Below, piece by piece: positions 8,501 to 14,584 of a DNA stretch of 22,453 nt (positions are counted from its first letter, which is position 1; each line of letters begins with the position of its first letter). Source of the stretch: Pachysolen tannophilus NRRL Y-2460. Its lineage: Eukaryota > Ascomycota > Pichiomycetes > Alaninales > Pachysolenaceae. Made by a program: the position numbers and the translations under genes. The notes under the pieces were generated by a model. It saw nothing but the letters and a program-made list of their open reading frames with translations. It had not been told where the DNA came from and searched no databases. The stretch is from positions 743,996 to 766,448 of the forward strand of contig KV454018.1 of NCBI GenBank assembly GCA_001661245.1. The letters run 5' to 3'.

Positions 8501-9123
8501 CTACTAGTGAGGAAAACACAATTATTTCAACATCAATCATTACTACGGGCACATTAACATCAACGGTTCAAATAAATGGCGCCTCGTCCGCTACAACTGA
8601 ATCAAGCTCAGTCACAACAGACACAACAAACGCAACAGAAACAACCGAAGCCACAGTAAGTACTGGAGTTCTGTCAACTAAAATCACTGTTACTTCATGC
8701 TCAGGGAATGCAGAATGTTCAACACAAGTTTCAACAGCACAAATATCTGTGATTACTGTTACCACAATGAACATCGTTTCAAGCTACACAACTTTCTGTC
8801 CATTATCACTGACTGAAGGAGCAAATAGCACTGAAACATCTAGTTCTCTGACTTCTATAGCAGATTCAGAAATCACAACAGTACAGCTGCAAGAGAATCC
8901 AACCACCACTGACACAAATGCTTATGGTTCAACAGCAAAATATCAAAGTTTAAGTACCAGCATTATTTTTAGTAGCAGTAGCAGTAGCAGTAGCTCCAGT
9001 AGCAATGGTGGAACATCATCAACTATATCAGAATACGCTGGAGGTGCGGCAAGCGGTAAAAAAATGATAAAATCAAAAGTTATTGACTCACTCATGGTTC
9101 TTATTATAGGACTATTAATTTGA
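5506..9123 (+). CDS. GPI-anchored cell-wall protein with ten flocculin-type-3-like repeats
   Basis: This is a 1205-residue secreted, Ser/Thr-rich protein, probably a heavily O-mannosylated wall protein or adhesin. I start it at the ATG at 5506; an in-frame TTG twelve bases upstream is not a plausible yeast start. A signal peptide (MEPLRLFFFIIFLLSTHAAA) leads. The body carries ten units of about 45 residues, with pattern TTxxTxTSCxxxxC...STALVSxVTVTSxGxVTSYTTYCPLT. They start near 5734, 6016, 6358, 6700, 7000, 7309, 7639, 7969, 8320 and 8674 and are joined by Ser/Thr linkers. The unit resembles Pfam Flocculin_t3, known from yeast flocculins and mating agglutinins. Each unit has three cysteines except unit 2, where the third is Phe. 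The C-terminus has a Ser run, small residues GGAASG (1179-1184) as a likely GPI attachment region, a basic spacer and a hydrophobic tail (1195-1205). No N-terminal ligand domain (PA14 or Als-type) is visible. CTG codons are more frequent here than in neighbours and often sit between serine codons. Confidence 0.88.
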   Translation: MEPLRLFFFIIFLLSTHAAASSDYNLPLLRLPYSNYTFSSSLSHSASVNLVYHKGSSWNLISAISTATSTVSLEEYTTVTITSCSHHSACSTITSTALVTYLTTATEGTETIITTYCPLASSSPVSGTVASTSEVVPTSSGASSSIAAPSAAQSTTGTASASTTTEQDLSTTIVTITSCSESGCTISLSTGLVSTYGTTLSGISTEVTTVFPLTSAASSSAAATGTVIASALPASSNVNTNISQTSSASIKTASIYSGATASGSGSGSGGVQASVSTNTVVEDMTTVLTITSCKDDKCSTTSSTALISMATVTSSGKVTSYTTYCPLTATSTLSTSLSLSSQTIPQMTSQAGTLAMSTSSTSTSESTTSSTSEFPSTAATETITSSYSGSLLETSTEQTTTLVITSCSENSCSSSESTALVSVVTVTSNGVVTSYTTYCPLTAMSSLSLPLSSVIASDTGTTAIVSSSSNTEFTISTESTPVSEVPTSSSYITESTKETTTLVTITSCSEDTCSTSESTALVSLVTVTSNNEVTSYTTYCPLTSSVSSSLSSLSVSETDTISSVTTGQESTSASSKISTIVATEATVSSNYESSVNESTEQTTTLITASSCSENSCSSSESTALVSVVTVTSNGVVTSYTTYCPLTATSSLSLSLSTAIASETGTREGTVTTSSSSETTTSSNETSTPITSTTKTSTSSSSEISNSESTGQTTTLLTASSCSGNSCSSSESTALVSVVTVTSNGVVTSYTTYCPLTATSSLSLSLSSVISSETGSAEGTFSSTSNSEATTTSNEISISITSATETSSLISSESSNSESTEQTTTLSSLSSCSGETCSTSSAGFLSLVTVTSNGEVTSFTTYCPLTAQSSSESSETTSSANTTPTESGTATLSPSSATQVTEETSSSFAISDTTGLTSSTTQSTGLIEALSSSTTDTEQSTTLVEVTSCSNNACVSSTSTALVSVITVTSSGEETIFTTYCPLTASTSSSIGLETSTVTTTSEENTIISTSIITTGTLTSTVQINGASSATTESSSVTTDTTNATETTEATVSTGVLSTKITVTSCSGNAECSTQVSTAQISVITVTTMNIVSSYTTFCPLSLTEGANSTETSSSLTSIADSEITTVQLQENPTTTDTNAYGSTAKYQSLSTSIIFSSSSSSSSSSSNGGTSSTISEYAGGAASGKKMIKSKVIDSLMVLIIGLLI
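6700..7776 (+). repeat. Near-identical flocculin repeat units 4, 6 and 7
   Basis: Units starting at 6700, 7309 and 7639 share about 110 nt that are almost identical at the DNA level and run on into similar 3' linker sequence. Unit 5 (7000-7134), which lies between them, is clearly more diverged. The period is roughly 300-350 bp. The pattern indicates recent duplication or gene conversion within the array. Confidence 0.85.
8970..9003 (+). repeat. Serine codon repeat (AGTAGC)n
   Basis: Alternating AGT/AGC serine codons form a short repeat just before the GPI signal region of the wall protein. It is a likely site of length variation. Confidence 0.85.
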
Positions 9124-9374
9124 AAAAGTCCAAGGTTTTTTTAATAGATATATACTTAAATATGTTGCTGTATTCTTAATCTTTTTTTCTTACTTCTACT
9201 AGATGGATAGACAAAGTCTTTTTCAATTAATTTTTATCAAGAAATAAAAACACTTTTAACTCCATTACAATTATACAGATTATATCTGAATCCATCACAA
9301 AACCTGAAAAGAAGGCAAAGCTACCAAAGGCCAAAAAAAAAATAAAAAAGAAAGGAAAAACAAAAACTATATGG
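9124..9374. other. Convergent 3' intergenic region (wall protein / CWC21)
   Basis: These 251 bases lie between two converging genes. They are A/T-rich with an AATAAA at about 9242-9247 and a purine-rich stretch near 9307-9365, consistent with 3' ends of both transcripts. I see no gene. Confidence 0.6.
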
Positions 9375-9905
9375 CTAGTCATACATGGAATCGTCCACTT
9401 TAAAACTGTTTATAAAATCTCTAGCTTCTTCTTTGCTCTTGTCAGTTTTTCTCACTCCTTTATAATTATATTTATCTCTTGGTCCTGTTGGAGATAAACT
9501 TCTATCTCTTTTCTCTCTAAAATTCTTATTCCTAATGCCTAAAGACTCATCATCGTCATTATTATTGTTCAATTTTGTTAACAATTTTTTTCTCAAGGCA
9601 TCAACTTTCATGTCAATAGCCTCATCATCCAACTCATCTTCATCTTCTAATTTCTCCCTTAACTGCATACATTTAACTTCTATATCTCTTTTCCGGTTAT
9701 GCAACAATAGATTTTCATCTCTCTCCTGATTTATCTTTATTAAGTTCTTTGACTTTATATATGACCTTTCTTGATCTTTAGAACGTAACTGTCTCCTTTC
9801 ATAATGGCCTATACCTCCAGACAGAACTGACCCAATATTCTTCTGAACATACCCATTGGTCCCAGAACCTCTAGCTGTCTTCAACCCAATCCCGTTATAC
9901 GACAT
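9375..9905 (-). CDS. CWC21: Pre-mRNA-splicing factor Cwc21 (SRRM2/SRm300 N-terminal homologue)
   Basis: This 176-residue protein opens with MSYNGIGLKTARGSGTNGYVQ, the hallmark N-terminus of Cwc21 and human SRRM2. A charged helical cwf21 segment follows at about residues 60-111 (ERDENLLLHNRKRDIEV... ELDDEAIDMKVDALRKKL). In budding yeast Cwc21 joins the catalytically activated spliceosome and contacts Prp8 and Snu114. The protein is longer than the S. cerevisiae one (135 residues, from memory), with an Asn/Asp run and a basic, Ser-containing tail (RDRSLSPTGPRDK). The gene is intronless. It is divergent from the Zn2Cys6 gene with only 184 bp between start codons, so the two share a promoter region. 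The assignment is firm. Confidence 0.95.
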   Translation of the reverse strand: MSYNGIGLKTARGSGTNGYVQKNIGSVLSGGIGHYERRQLRSKDQERSYIKSKNLIKINQERDENLLLHNRKRDIEVKCMQLREKLEDEDELDDEAIDMKVDALRKKLLTKLNNNNDDDESLGIRNKNFREKRDRSLSPTGPRDKYNYKGVRKTDKSKEEARDFINSFKVDDSMYD

Positions 9906-10089
9906 CTCCCAATATTTATAACTTGATCGTATTAATTAATATTTAAACTTATCAATTAAATTATCATTTATCAATTTCGGTATTAAACATTTTTTCTGGG
10001 TATTTTTTTTTTTAAAACTAATTATCGTCTAATATTTTATTAGGTGACGCTACTACATATTATTAAAAAAGAGGTGATAAATAAGCAAT
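9906..10089. promoter_or_regulatory. Divergent promoter of CWC21 and the Zn2Cys6 gene
   Basis: The 184 bp between the two ATG codons must hold both promoters and leaders. It is AT-rich (TTAATTAATATTTAAA near 9932-9947, poly-T near 10001-10012) with one less AT-rich spot, TTAGGTGACGCTAC at about 10041-10054. I recognise no specific factor site. Confidence 0.6.
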
Positions 10090-12798
10090 ATGGAGAAACG
10101 TGGTAGTGGGAAGACTTCAGAAGCTTCCAAGTCGCCGTTGATGACTAAAAGGAAGAGAACAAGAAATGGGTGTTTGACTTGTCGTGATCGTCATTTGAAA
10201 TGTGATGAACAACAACCTATTTGTAATAATTGTATCAAGTCAAAGAAAGAATGTTTAAGAGGTGTTCGGCTAAACTTTTTACAGTTGAATAAGCATAAGG
10301 TAGCTAGGAATTATTTTAACTATAAGCCCTTGGGGAATAATGTCAAATTTTTGGATCAGTCAATTGTAACTGCTTCGTTTTATCAAAAAGGGATACACTC
10401 GTATAAACCTTATATGTATTTACACTCAAAGAATGATTTGAAAAAAGCTGAGGTTGATTTTAAAAAGAATTTAGATGTGACTTTACCTCCATTGGAGAGT
10501 TCTCATAAGAGGCAAAAGTCTACGTCTAGAAGTAGTGGTAACTTGCGTGAAGAGAATTCCGAGTTTGCCAAGTTGATAGAGTTATCTAATAATTTTAATA
10601 ATTCTTTAGCTATGGAGATTGATGATAACACTGGAGGTGAATCGATTAATTTCTTTGATTTATTTCAAGATTCTTTTGATTATCTGCAACCTCCAAAAGG
10701 GTTATTATATTTTTTGGAGACAAAAGAATTTCAGCAGGATTCAAAAGATGGATTACGAAAGAAACTTTATGGGGAAAAATCTCATAAGAGACGGAAGAAG
10801 GCACAACCTGAATTTGTGGAGCTTAAAAGTAAGGAATTAGGACAATTTCAAGATCGAGATCAAAAAGATCACACTTCAGAAAGTAGTTTTGGTGAGGATT
10901 ATTATTTGGTTGATAGTGATGATGGGGAAAGTAATCTTTCAGAAAGTTCTGAGTTTACTAGTCAATTATTAAAACAGCAAAAGAAGTATGAAGGATATAT
11001 TATTCATGAAATTGATGATAAAACCGAATTATTAGTAAATGTGAACCTTAATCAGCCGATATTGGGGAAATTAGAAATTGAACTTTATAAAAACTTTAGT
11101 AATATTTGTTGTTTCTTTTTGGATATGGTGATTAATAGAGTAACATTTAGGAAAATAGATTATACCAATTTTTGGTCCAAATCTCTTGTTCCAGAATATA
11201 TATTAAAAGATGAATCATTGGCAAAATTTTTGTATCGATCTAGTGCCGAATTTATTGATTTGACAAGAGAAAATGAGAATTTGATTACTTTTGAAAAAAA
11301 AAATGAATTGGTTGAATTTACTGATAATTTTAGACAAAAATTAATTGAAAATTTCCCCAACTTACCAAAAGACTATAAATCTTATTTGAGTTTAACTAAG
11401 GTTGATCTTTTGAATTATGAAAGGTTAATAGTTGCTTCTACTTTATTATTGGTGGGAGTTTTCGTCAAGACTGTTATACAATTAAACCATAGTAAGAATG
11501 GTAAAGATAAAGTGGATTTCCAGAAATTAATAGATGAGTTGACAACGTTGAAGCAGATATTGTTGGATCCATTAGTGATGAATTTGAGTTCTAGTGATAA
11601 GAATAGTGGGAATCCAAGTATTATTGTTGAAAAATGTATCAATTCAGTTTTTTCAATTGATTTATTTACTTCAATTTTATTGAACAGAAAGACAATTATA
11701 GATCCATTTCGATTTAAAAATTTTTCTAAAATTGATACCAAAGAATTTTTAAAAATCCGTCATAACGATCAGTTAGAGTTTCGGTCGAAATATAAGTACG
11801 ATGATTCCAATAAAGCTGCTAATGAAGAAGATGACGAAGAAGATGAAGAAGAAGAAGATGAAGAAGATGACGATGATGATGAAGAAGAAGATGATGATAA
11901 TGATAATGATGATGAAGAAGAAGAAGAAGAAGAAGTAGAGGATGAAGAAGATGAAGTAGACGAGGAAGAAGAAGGAGAAGAAGAAGAAGAAGAAGAAGAA
12001 AATGATGATGACGAAGAGGAAAATAAAGAATCTTTATCTGTGCCCATTGTTTCGGAATATCCATCTTTGTTAGATGATACGTACAATTTGGCTACAATTT
12101 TCAAAATTTTACACAAGCTCAACTATGCAGTGAAAGATGGACATCCTGCACAATCAGACTGGAATTTGATTTTACAAGAGCTTAATATTTTTGAAAATAA
12201 TTTACCTATTGTATTTTCCCCCATTTCTATAGGTCCTTTAAAAACCAAGGCATCTCAAGCATTAGTTATGGTTGGTGTTGCTGATGTTGGAGAAAATTCT
12301 CCATCGAATGTGTATTCTTCGAGGCCTCCATTTCCAAAGATAAAATTTACCAGTGATATAGGATTAATATTACATATTATCCATCATAGCATATACTTGT
12401 TAAGTGAGAAATATAAACCTGAAAACCGTGATTCATTTTTCCAAAGAAGTAACCATAATTCTAAACATGATAACCAAATTGGAGGGATTCGTAAATCTTA
12501 TATGAATTTTAGGTTGATTAAATGGTATAATGAATCGATTCCACAGGATAAATCTTCAAATGTTAGTGAAGAAATTCATATGGCTAGAAGATTAATTTCA
12601 ATATTTCTTGCATTGGACGAAGATAGAAATACAAAGAATGTTGATATGATATGGCTATACTATTACTGGTGTTTCAATCTTGCAAAAGAATTTTTAAGTA
12701 AAGATGATTTGATTGAGTTAAATCGCAGGATGCTGAAAAGACCTAGAGAAGACCATGGGCGGAAGCAAAATCAATTAACTACTGTACACTGCACATGA
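10090..12798 (+). CDS. Zn2Cys6 fungal-type transcription factor with long acidic tract
   Basis: This 902-residue protein has a canonical binuclear zinc cluster at residues 28-55. Cys28, 31, 38, 45, 48 and 55 are spaced CX2CX6CX6CX2CX6C, and basic residues KRKRTR precede the cluster, so it is a sequence-specific DNA-binding regulator. A second basic patch (KSHKRRKKAQ) lies near residues 230-240. The middle and C-terminal regions are helical and partly hydrophobic, as in fungal transcription-factor regulatory domains. Residues 579-644 are an acidic block in which 60 of 66 residues are Asp or Glu. It interrupts the regulatory region and could act as an activation or spacer segment. The first ATG in frame starts 27 residues before the first cysteine. 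Many CTG-clade zinc-cluster proteins of this kind have no assigned role. I cannot name targets or an orthologue. Confidence 0.9.
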   Translation: MEKRGSGKTSEASKSPLMTKRKRTRNGCLTCRDRHLKCDEQQPICNNCIKSKKECLRGVRLNFLQLNKHKVARNYFNYKPLGNNVKFLDQSIVTASFYQKGIHSYKPYMYLHSKNDLKKAEVDFKKNLDVTLPPLESSHKRQKSTSRSSGNLREENSEFAKLIELSNNFNNSLAMEIDDNTGGESINFFDLFQDSFDYLQPPKGLLYFLETKEFQQDSKDGLRKKLYGEKSHKRRKKAQPEFVELKSKELGQFQDRDQKDHTSESSFGEDYYLVDSDDGESNLSESSEFTSQLLKQQKKYEGYIIHEIDDKTELLVNVNLNQPILGKLEIELYKNFSNICCFFLDMVINRVTFRKIDYTNFWSKSLVPEYILKDESLAKFLYRSSAEFIDLTRENENLITFEKKNELVEFTDNFRQKLIENFPNLPKDYKSYLSLTKVDLLNYERLIVASTLLLVGVFVKTVIQLNHSKNGKDKVDFQKLIDELTTLKQILLDPLVMNLSSSDKNSGNPSIIVEKCINSVFSIDLFTSILLNRKTIIDPFRFKNFSKIDTKEFLKIRHNDQLEFRSKYKYDDSNKAANEEDDEEDEEEEDEEDDDDDEEEDDDNDNDDEEEEEEEVEDEEDEVDEEEEGEEEEEEEENDDDEEENKESLSVPIVSEYPSLLDDTYNLATIFKILHKLNYAVKDGHPAQSDWNLILQELNIFENNLPIVFSPISIGPLKTKASQALVMVGVADVGENSPSNVYSSRPPFPKIKFTSDIGLILHIIHHSIYLLSEKYKPENRDSFFQRSNHNSKHDNQIGGIRKSYMNFRLIKWYNESIPQDKSSNVSEEIHMARRLISIFLALDEDRNTKNVDMIWLYYYWCFNLAKEFLSKDDLIELNRRMLKRPREDHGRKQNQLTTVHCT
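11824..12021 (+). repeat. GAA/GAT/GAC repeat encoding a 66-residue acidic block
   Basis: This is a continuous purine-rich, trinucleotide-biased run within the Zn2Cys6 gene. GAA, GAT, GAC and GAG codons alternate with only six interruptions (Asn x3, Val x2, Gly x1). The complementary strand gives long poly-Ser or poly-Leu open frames, which are artefacts. Confidence 0.9.
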
Positions 12799-13275
12799 CC
12801 TACTACACCACACATTTGCACATACTACACCACTCACACCACTTGCACCACTTGCACCACCAACTTTGCCACCCCACACCACTCACACCATTCACATGAT
12901 CACCCCACACCACCGCTCTAAAACACGAGGCGGGGCAGAACAGTAGTGTGCGCGCGAACCAAAAATCAAATTTAAAAATTTTTTTTTTTTGAGTTAATTT
13001 TGCGTACCGCACGAGTGGCGAACTTGCGACGGAAATTGTTGTTGAAAAAGCATAAACAGTGTGTATAATAAATAATAATAAATATATATAGAAGAGGAAT
13101 ATAGATTATACAGTTTGATATTCTATAATTTGTGTTAAGGAAGGAGGAGTTTTAAGGGAAAGAAAAGAGAAATAGAATTTGTTTTAATTTAATTATAATT
13201 ATAGGTTTTTAAATAAAAAGAAAAAAAAAAGAAAAAAAAAGAAAGGGAATTGTTTTATTAGATTAGAAAGAGAAG
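12799..13275. other. Intergenic: CACC-rich tract, then promoter of the Myb-like gene
   Basis: The first 120 bases after the zinc-cluster stop codon are a C/A-rich tract. It contains CACCACTTG twice in tandem (12837-12854) and the 13-mer CACCCCACACCAC twice (12870-12882 and 12901-12913). A locally GC-richer stretch (about 12918-12960 and 13000-13035) follows, with a poly-T run between. The rest is AT-rich, with a TATATATA (13083-13090) about 190 bp before the next ATG and a purine-rich leader (13200-13275). I see no coding sequence. Confidence 0.65.
12870..12913. repeat. 13-nt direct repeat CACCCCACACCAC, two copies
   Basis: Exact copies lie at 12870-12882 and 12901-12913, start to start 31 bp. 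The sequence loosely resembles a Rap1-type ACACCCA-rich site, and its complement resembles degenerate yeast TG-rich telomeric DNA, but it matches neither exactly. Confidence 0.8.
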
Positions 13276-13404
13276 ATGTCGAGTAATTTATCTCACCCTC
13301 CGCCTATTGACCCAAGTTTTATTACCGCCACTACAACTGCTGCCGCAGCTGCTGCCGCTAATACTCAACAGCAACATGATGGGTATAATCATCATCATCC
13401 TCAT

Positions 13405-13435
<31 letters not shown>

Positions 13436-14136
13436 TGGTGCTGGTACTGCTGCTGAAACCTTTTAGTAGTACATGGACTAGGGATAAAGAATTATTTCTT
13501 TGTGAAAAAGTGTCTAATTATATGCCAGATATCTTGACTAAATCCAAGACTCCTAAATGGAAAGATGTTTTAGATGAATTTAATGCTACTTTTAATTTGA
13601 GTAATTATAAGATTAAACAGACTAGAACAATGAGAGATAAATTTTTCAGATTGTATAACAAATTTTTAGCTGAAGATAATGGGAAGACTATTACTGATTA
13701 TAATGATATAGAATTAATATTAAATGGAATTAAATTAAAGGAATTAGAAGAAAAAAATAAATTAGAAAAACTGGATTTAATTTCAAATGAAAGGAAAAGA
13801 AAATTGGATGAATTGGAAGATAATTTAAATAATACACAACAAGTTGTTAGAAAATTACAACTGAGTTTACATAATAGAACAGCTAGTGATGATAATATAA
13901 TACAAGAAGATGAAATTGAAGATGAATCCCAAAGTGAAATAAACAATGAAGATCGTAATAATAGTAATAACAATTATTTTTCTTCAAATTATACTACAGT
14001 AGAAGTGAAATTACCAACTGAAATCAACCAATTGACAAGAAGAATAAATAGAGTTGAAAAAGATGTTGATTCTATTAAACTTCAATTAGGTAAATTAATT
14101 GCTTTACTTAATACTAATGAAAATAATGGTAATTAG
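13276..14136 (+). CDS. Unidentified Myb/SANT-like, coiled-coil protein
   Basis: I do not recognise this 286-residue protein by name. Its N-terminus is low complexity (Ala run, His-rich stretch, ten Gln at residues 44-53). Residues 66-131 (TWTRDKELFLCEKV ... PKWKDVLDEFN ... RTMRDKFFRLYNKFL) look like a Myb/SANT or trihelix-type DNA-binding fold, with conserved-looking Trp67 and Trp95 and basic residues in the last helix. A charged coiled coil follows (about 150-198), then an acidic/Asn stretch, then a C-terminal heptad-type segment (about 248-282) that could drive dimerisation. Residues 54-60 read LVLVLLL in the standard code but SVSVSSS if CTG is serine, which fits the linker much better. A role as a transcription regulator or chromatin protein is inference. 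The ATG at 13276 is the first of the frame after a purine-rich leader. Confidence 0.7.
13414..13455 (+). repeat. CAG/CTG quasi-palindrome at the end of the polyglutamine tract
   Basis: The 21 nt before and the 21 nt after the CAG|CTG junction (13434/13435) are reverse complements at 17 of 21 positions. The left arm encodes Gln and the right arm has five CTG codons in seven. The block can form a long hairpin. Confidence 0.8.
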
Positions 14137-14154
14137 TGACTACTCATGAGAAAC

Positions 14155-14225
14155 TAGCAATTAGCAATTAGCAACTAATACCTGGTACCTAGTAACTAGT
14201 AACTAGTAACTAAATACCTGGTACT
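14155..14225 (+). repeat. Two-copy composite repeat built from TAGYAAY heptamers
   Basis: Copy 1 (14155-14189, 35 nt) is three heptamers TAGCAAT, TAGCAAT, TAGCAAC followed by TAATACCTGGTACC. Copy 2 (14190-14225, 36 nt) is TAGTAAC three times followed by TAAATACCTGGTACT. Each copy therefore has the same architecture, with its own homogenised heptamer. The repeat begins 18 bp after the stop codon of the Myb-like gene. Confidence 0.9.
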
Positions 14226-14455
14226 TGATCTGAACTCGATTTGATATTTTGTCTCTTTTTTCTTTTCTTTTTCTTTTTTCTTTTTCATTTTTTTTTTCTT
14301 TTCATTTTTCTTTCTTAAATACTTTGTTTTGTCTGCCTTTGCCTTCTCTGTGAGACGCTGTGTACTTTTATTATATATTAGGTGATTTAACTAATTCAAA
14401 ATCATTTCTTTAATCTAATATCAAAGTTATTAGATTGTAGATTTAATTAATAATA

Positions 14456-14461
14456 ACGCGT
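14456..14461. promoter_or_regulatory. MluI cell-cycle box (MCB) upstream of MSH3
   Basis: ACGCGT is the core site of the yeast MBF (Mbp1-Swi6) regulator of G1/S genes, which include many replication and mismatch-repair genes. It lies about 125 bp upstream of the MSH3 ATG and is the only ACGCGT I found in the window. Function is inferred from motif and context. Confidence 0.6.
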
Positions 14462-14466
14462 ACTTT

Positions 14467-14486
14467 TTTTTCACTTTAGTGAAAAA
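14467..14486 (+). repeat. Hairpin TTTTTCAC-TTTA-GTGAAAAA in MSH3 upstream region
   Basis: Perfect 8-bp arms surround a four-base loop, six bases after the MCB and about 100 bp before the ATG. It could lie in the promoter or in the 5' leader. Confidence 0.75.
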
Positions 14487-14584
14487 GCAAAAACAACAAT
14501 TAAAAAATAAAAATAGACAAAAAATTCAAATCAGTTCTATAAAGGTATTAATAATTATTTGAATAAATTGATTCAAGTTTGAGA

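Larger units (their letters stand above)
14137..14584. other. Intergenic: composite repeat, polypyrimidine tract and MSH3 promoter
   Basis: No gene is visible. In order, the region holds a two-copy composite repeat (14155-14225), a long C/T-rich tract (about 14248-14316) probably belonging to the 3' end of the preceding gene, and the MSH3 promoter with an MluI cell-cycle box (14456-14461) and a hairpin (14467-14486). Confidence 0.7.

Noticed and set aside
11769-12122. Poly-Ser and poly-Leu open frames antisense to the acidic tract
   Set aside because: They are the complement of the GAA/GAT/GAC repeat in the Zn2Cys6 gene and carry no independent coding signal.
12803-13012. Cys/Trp-rich 69-codon minus-strand frame across the CACC tract
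   Set aside because: The apparent CKWC-type repeats come directly from the simple-sequence CACC/GGTG tract. There is no start context or homology to support it.
14579-14584. Upstream TTG as start of MSH3
   Set aside because: The ATG at 14585 is two codons downstream and places the PIP box right at the N-terminus, as expected for Msh3.
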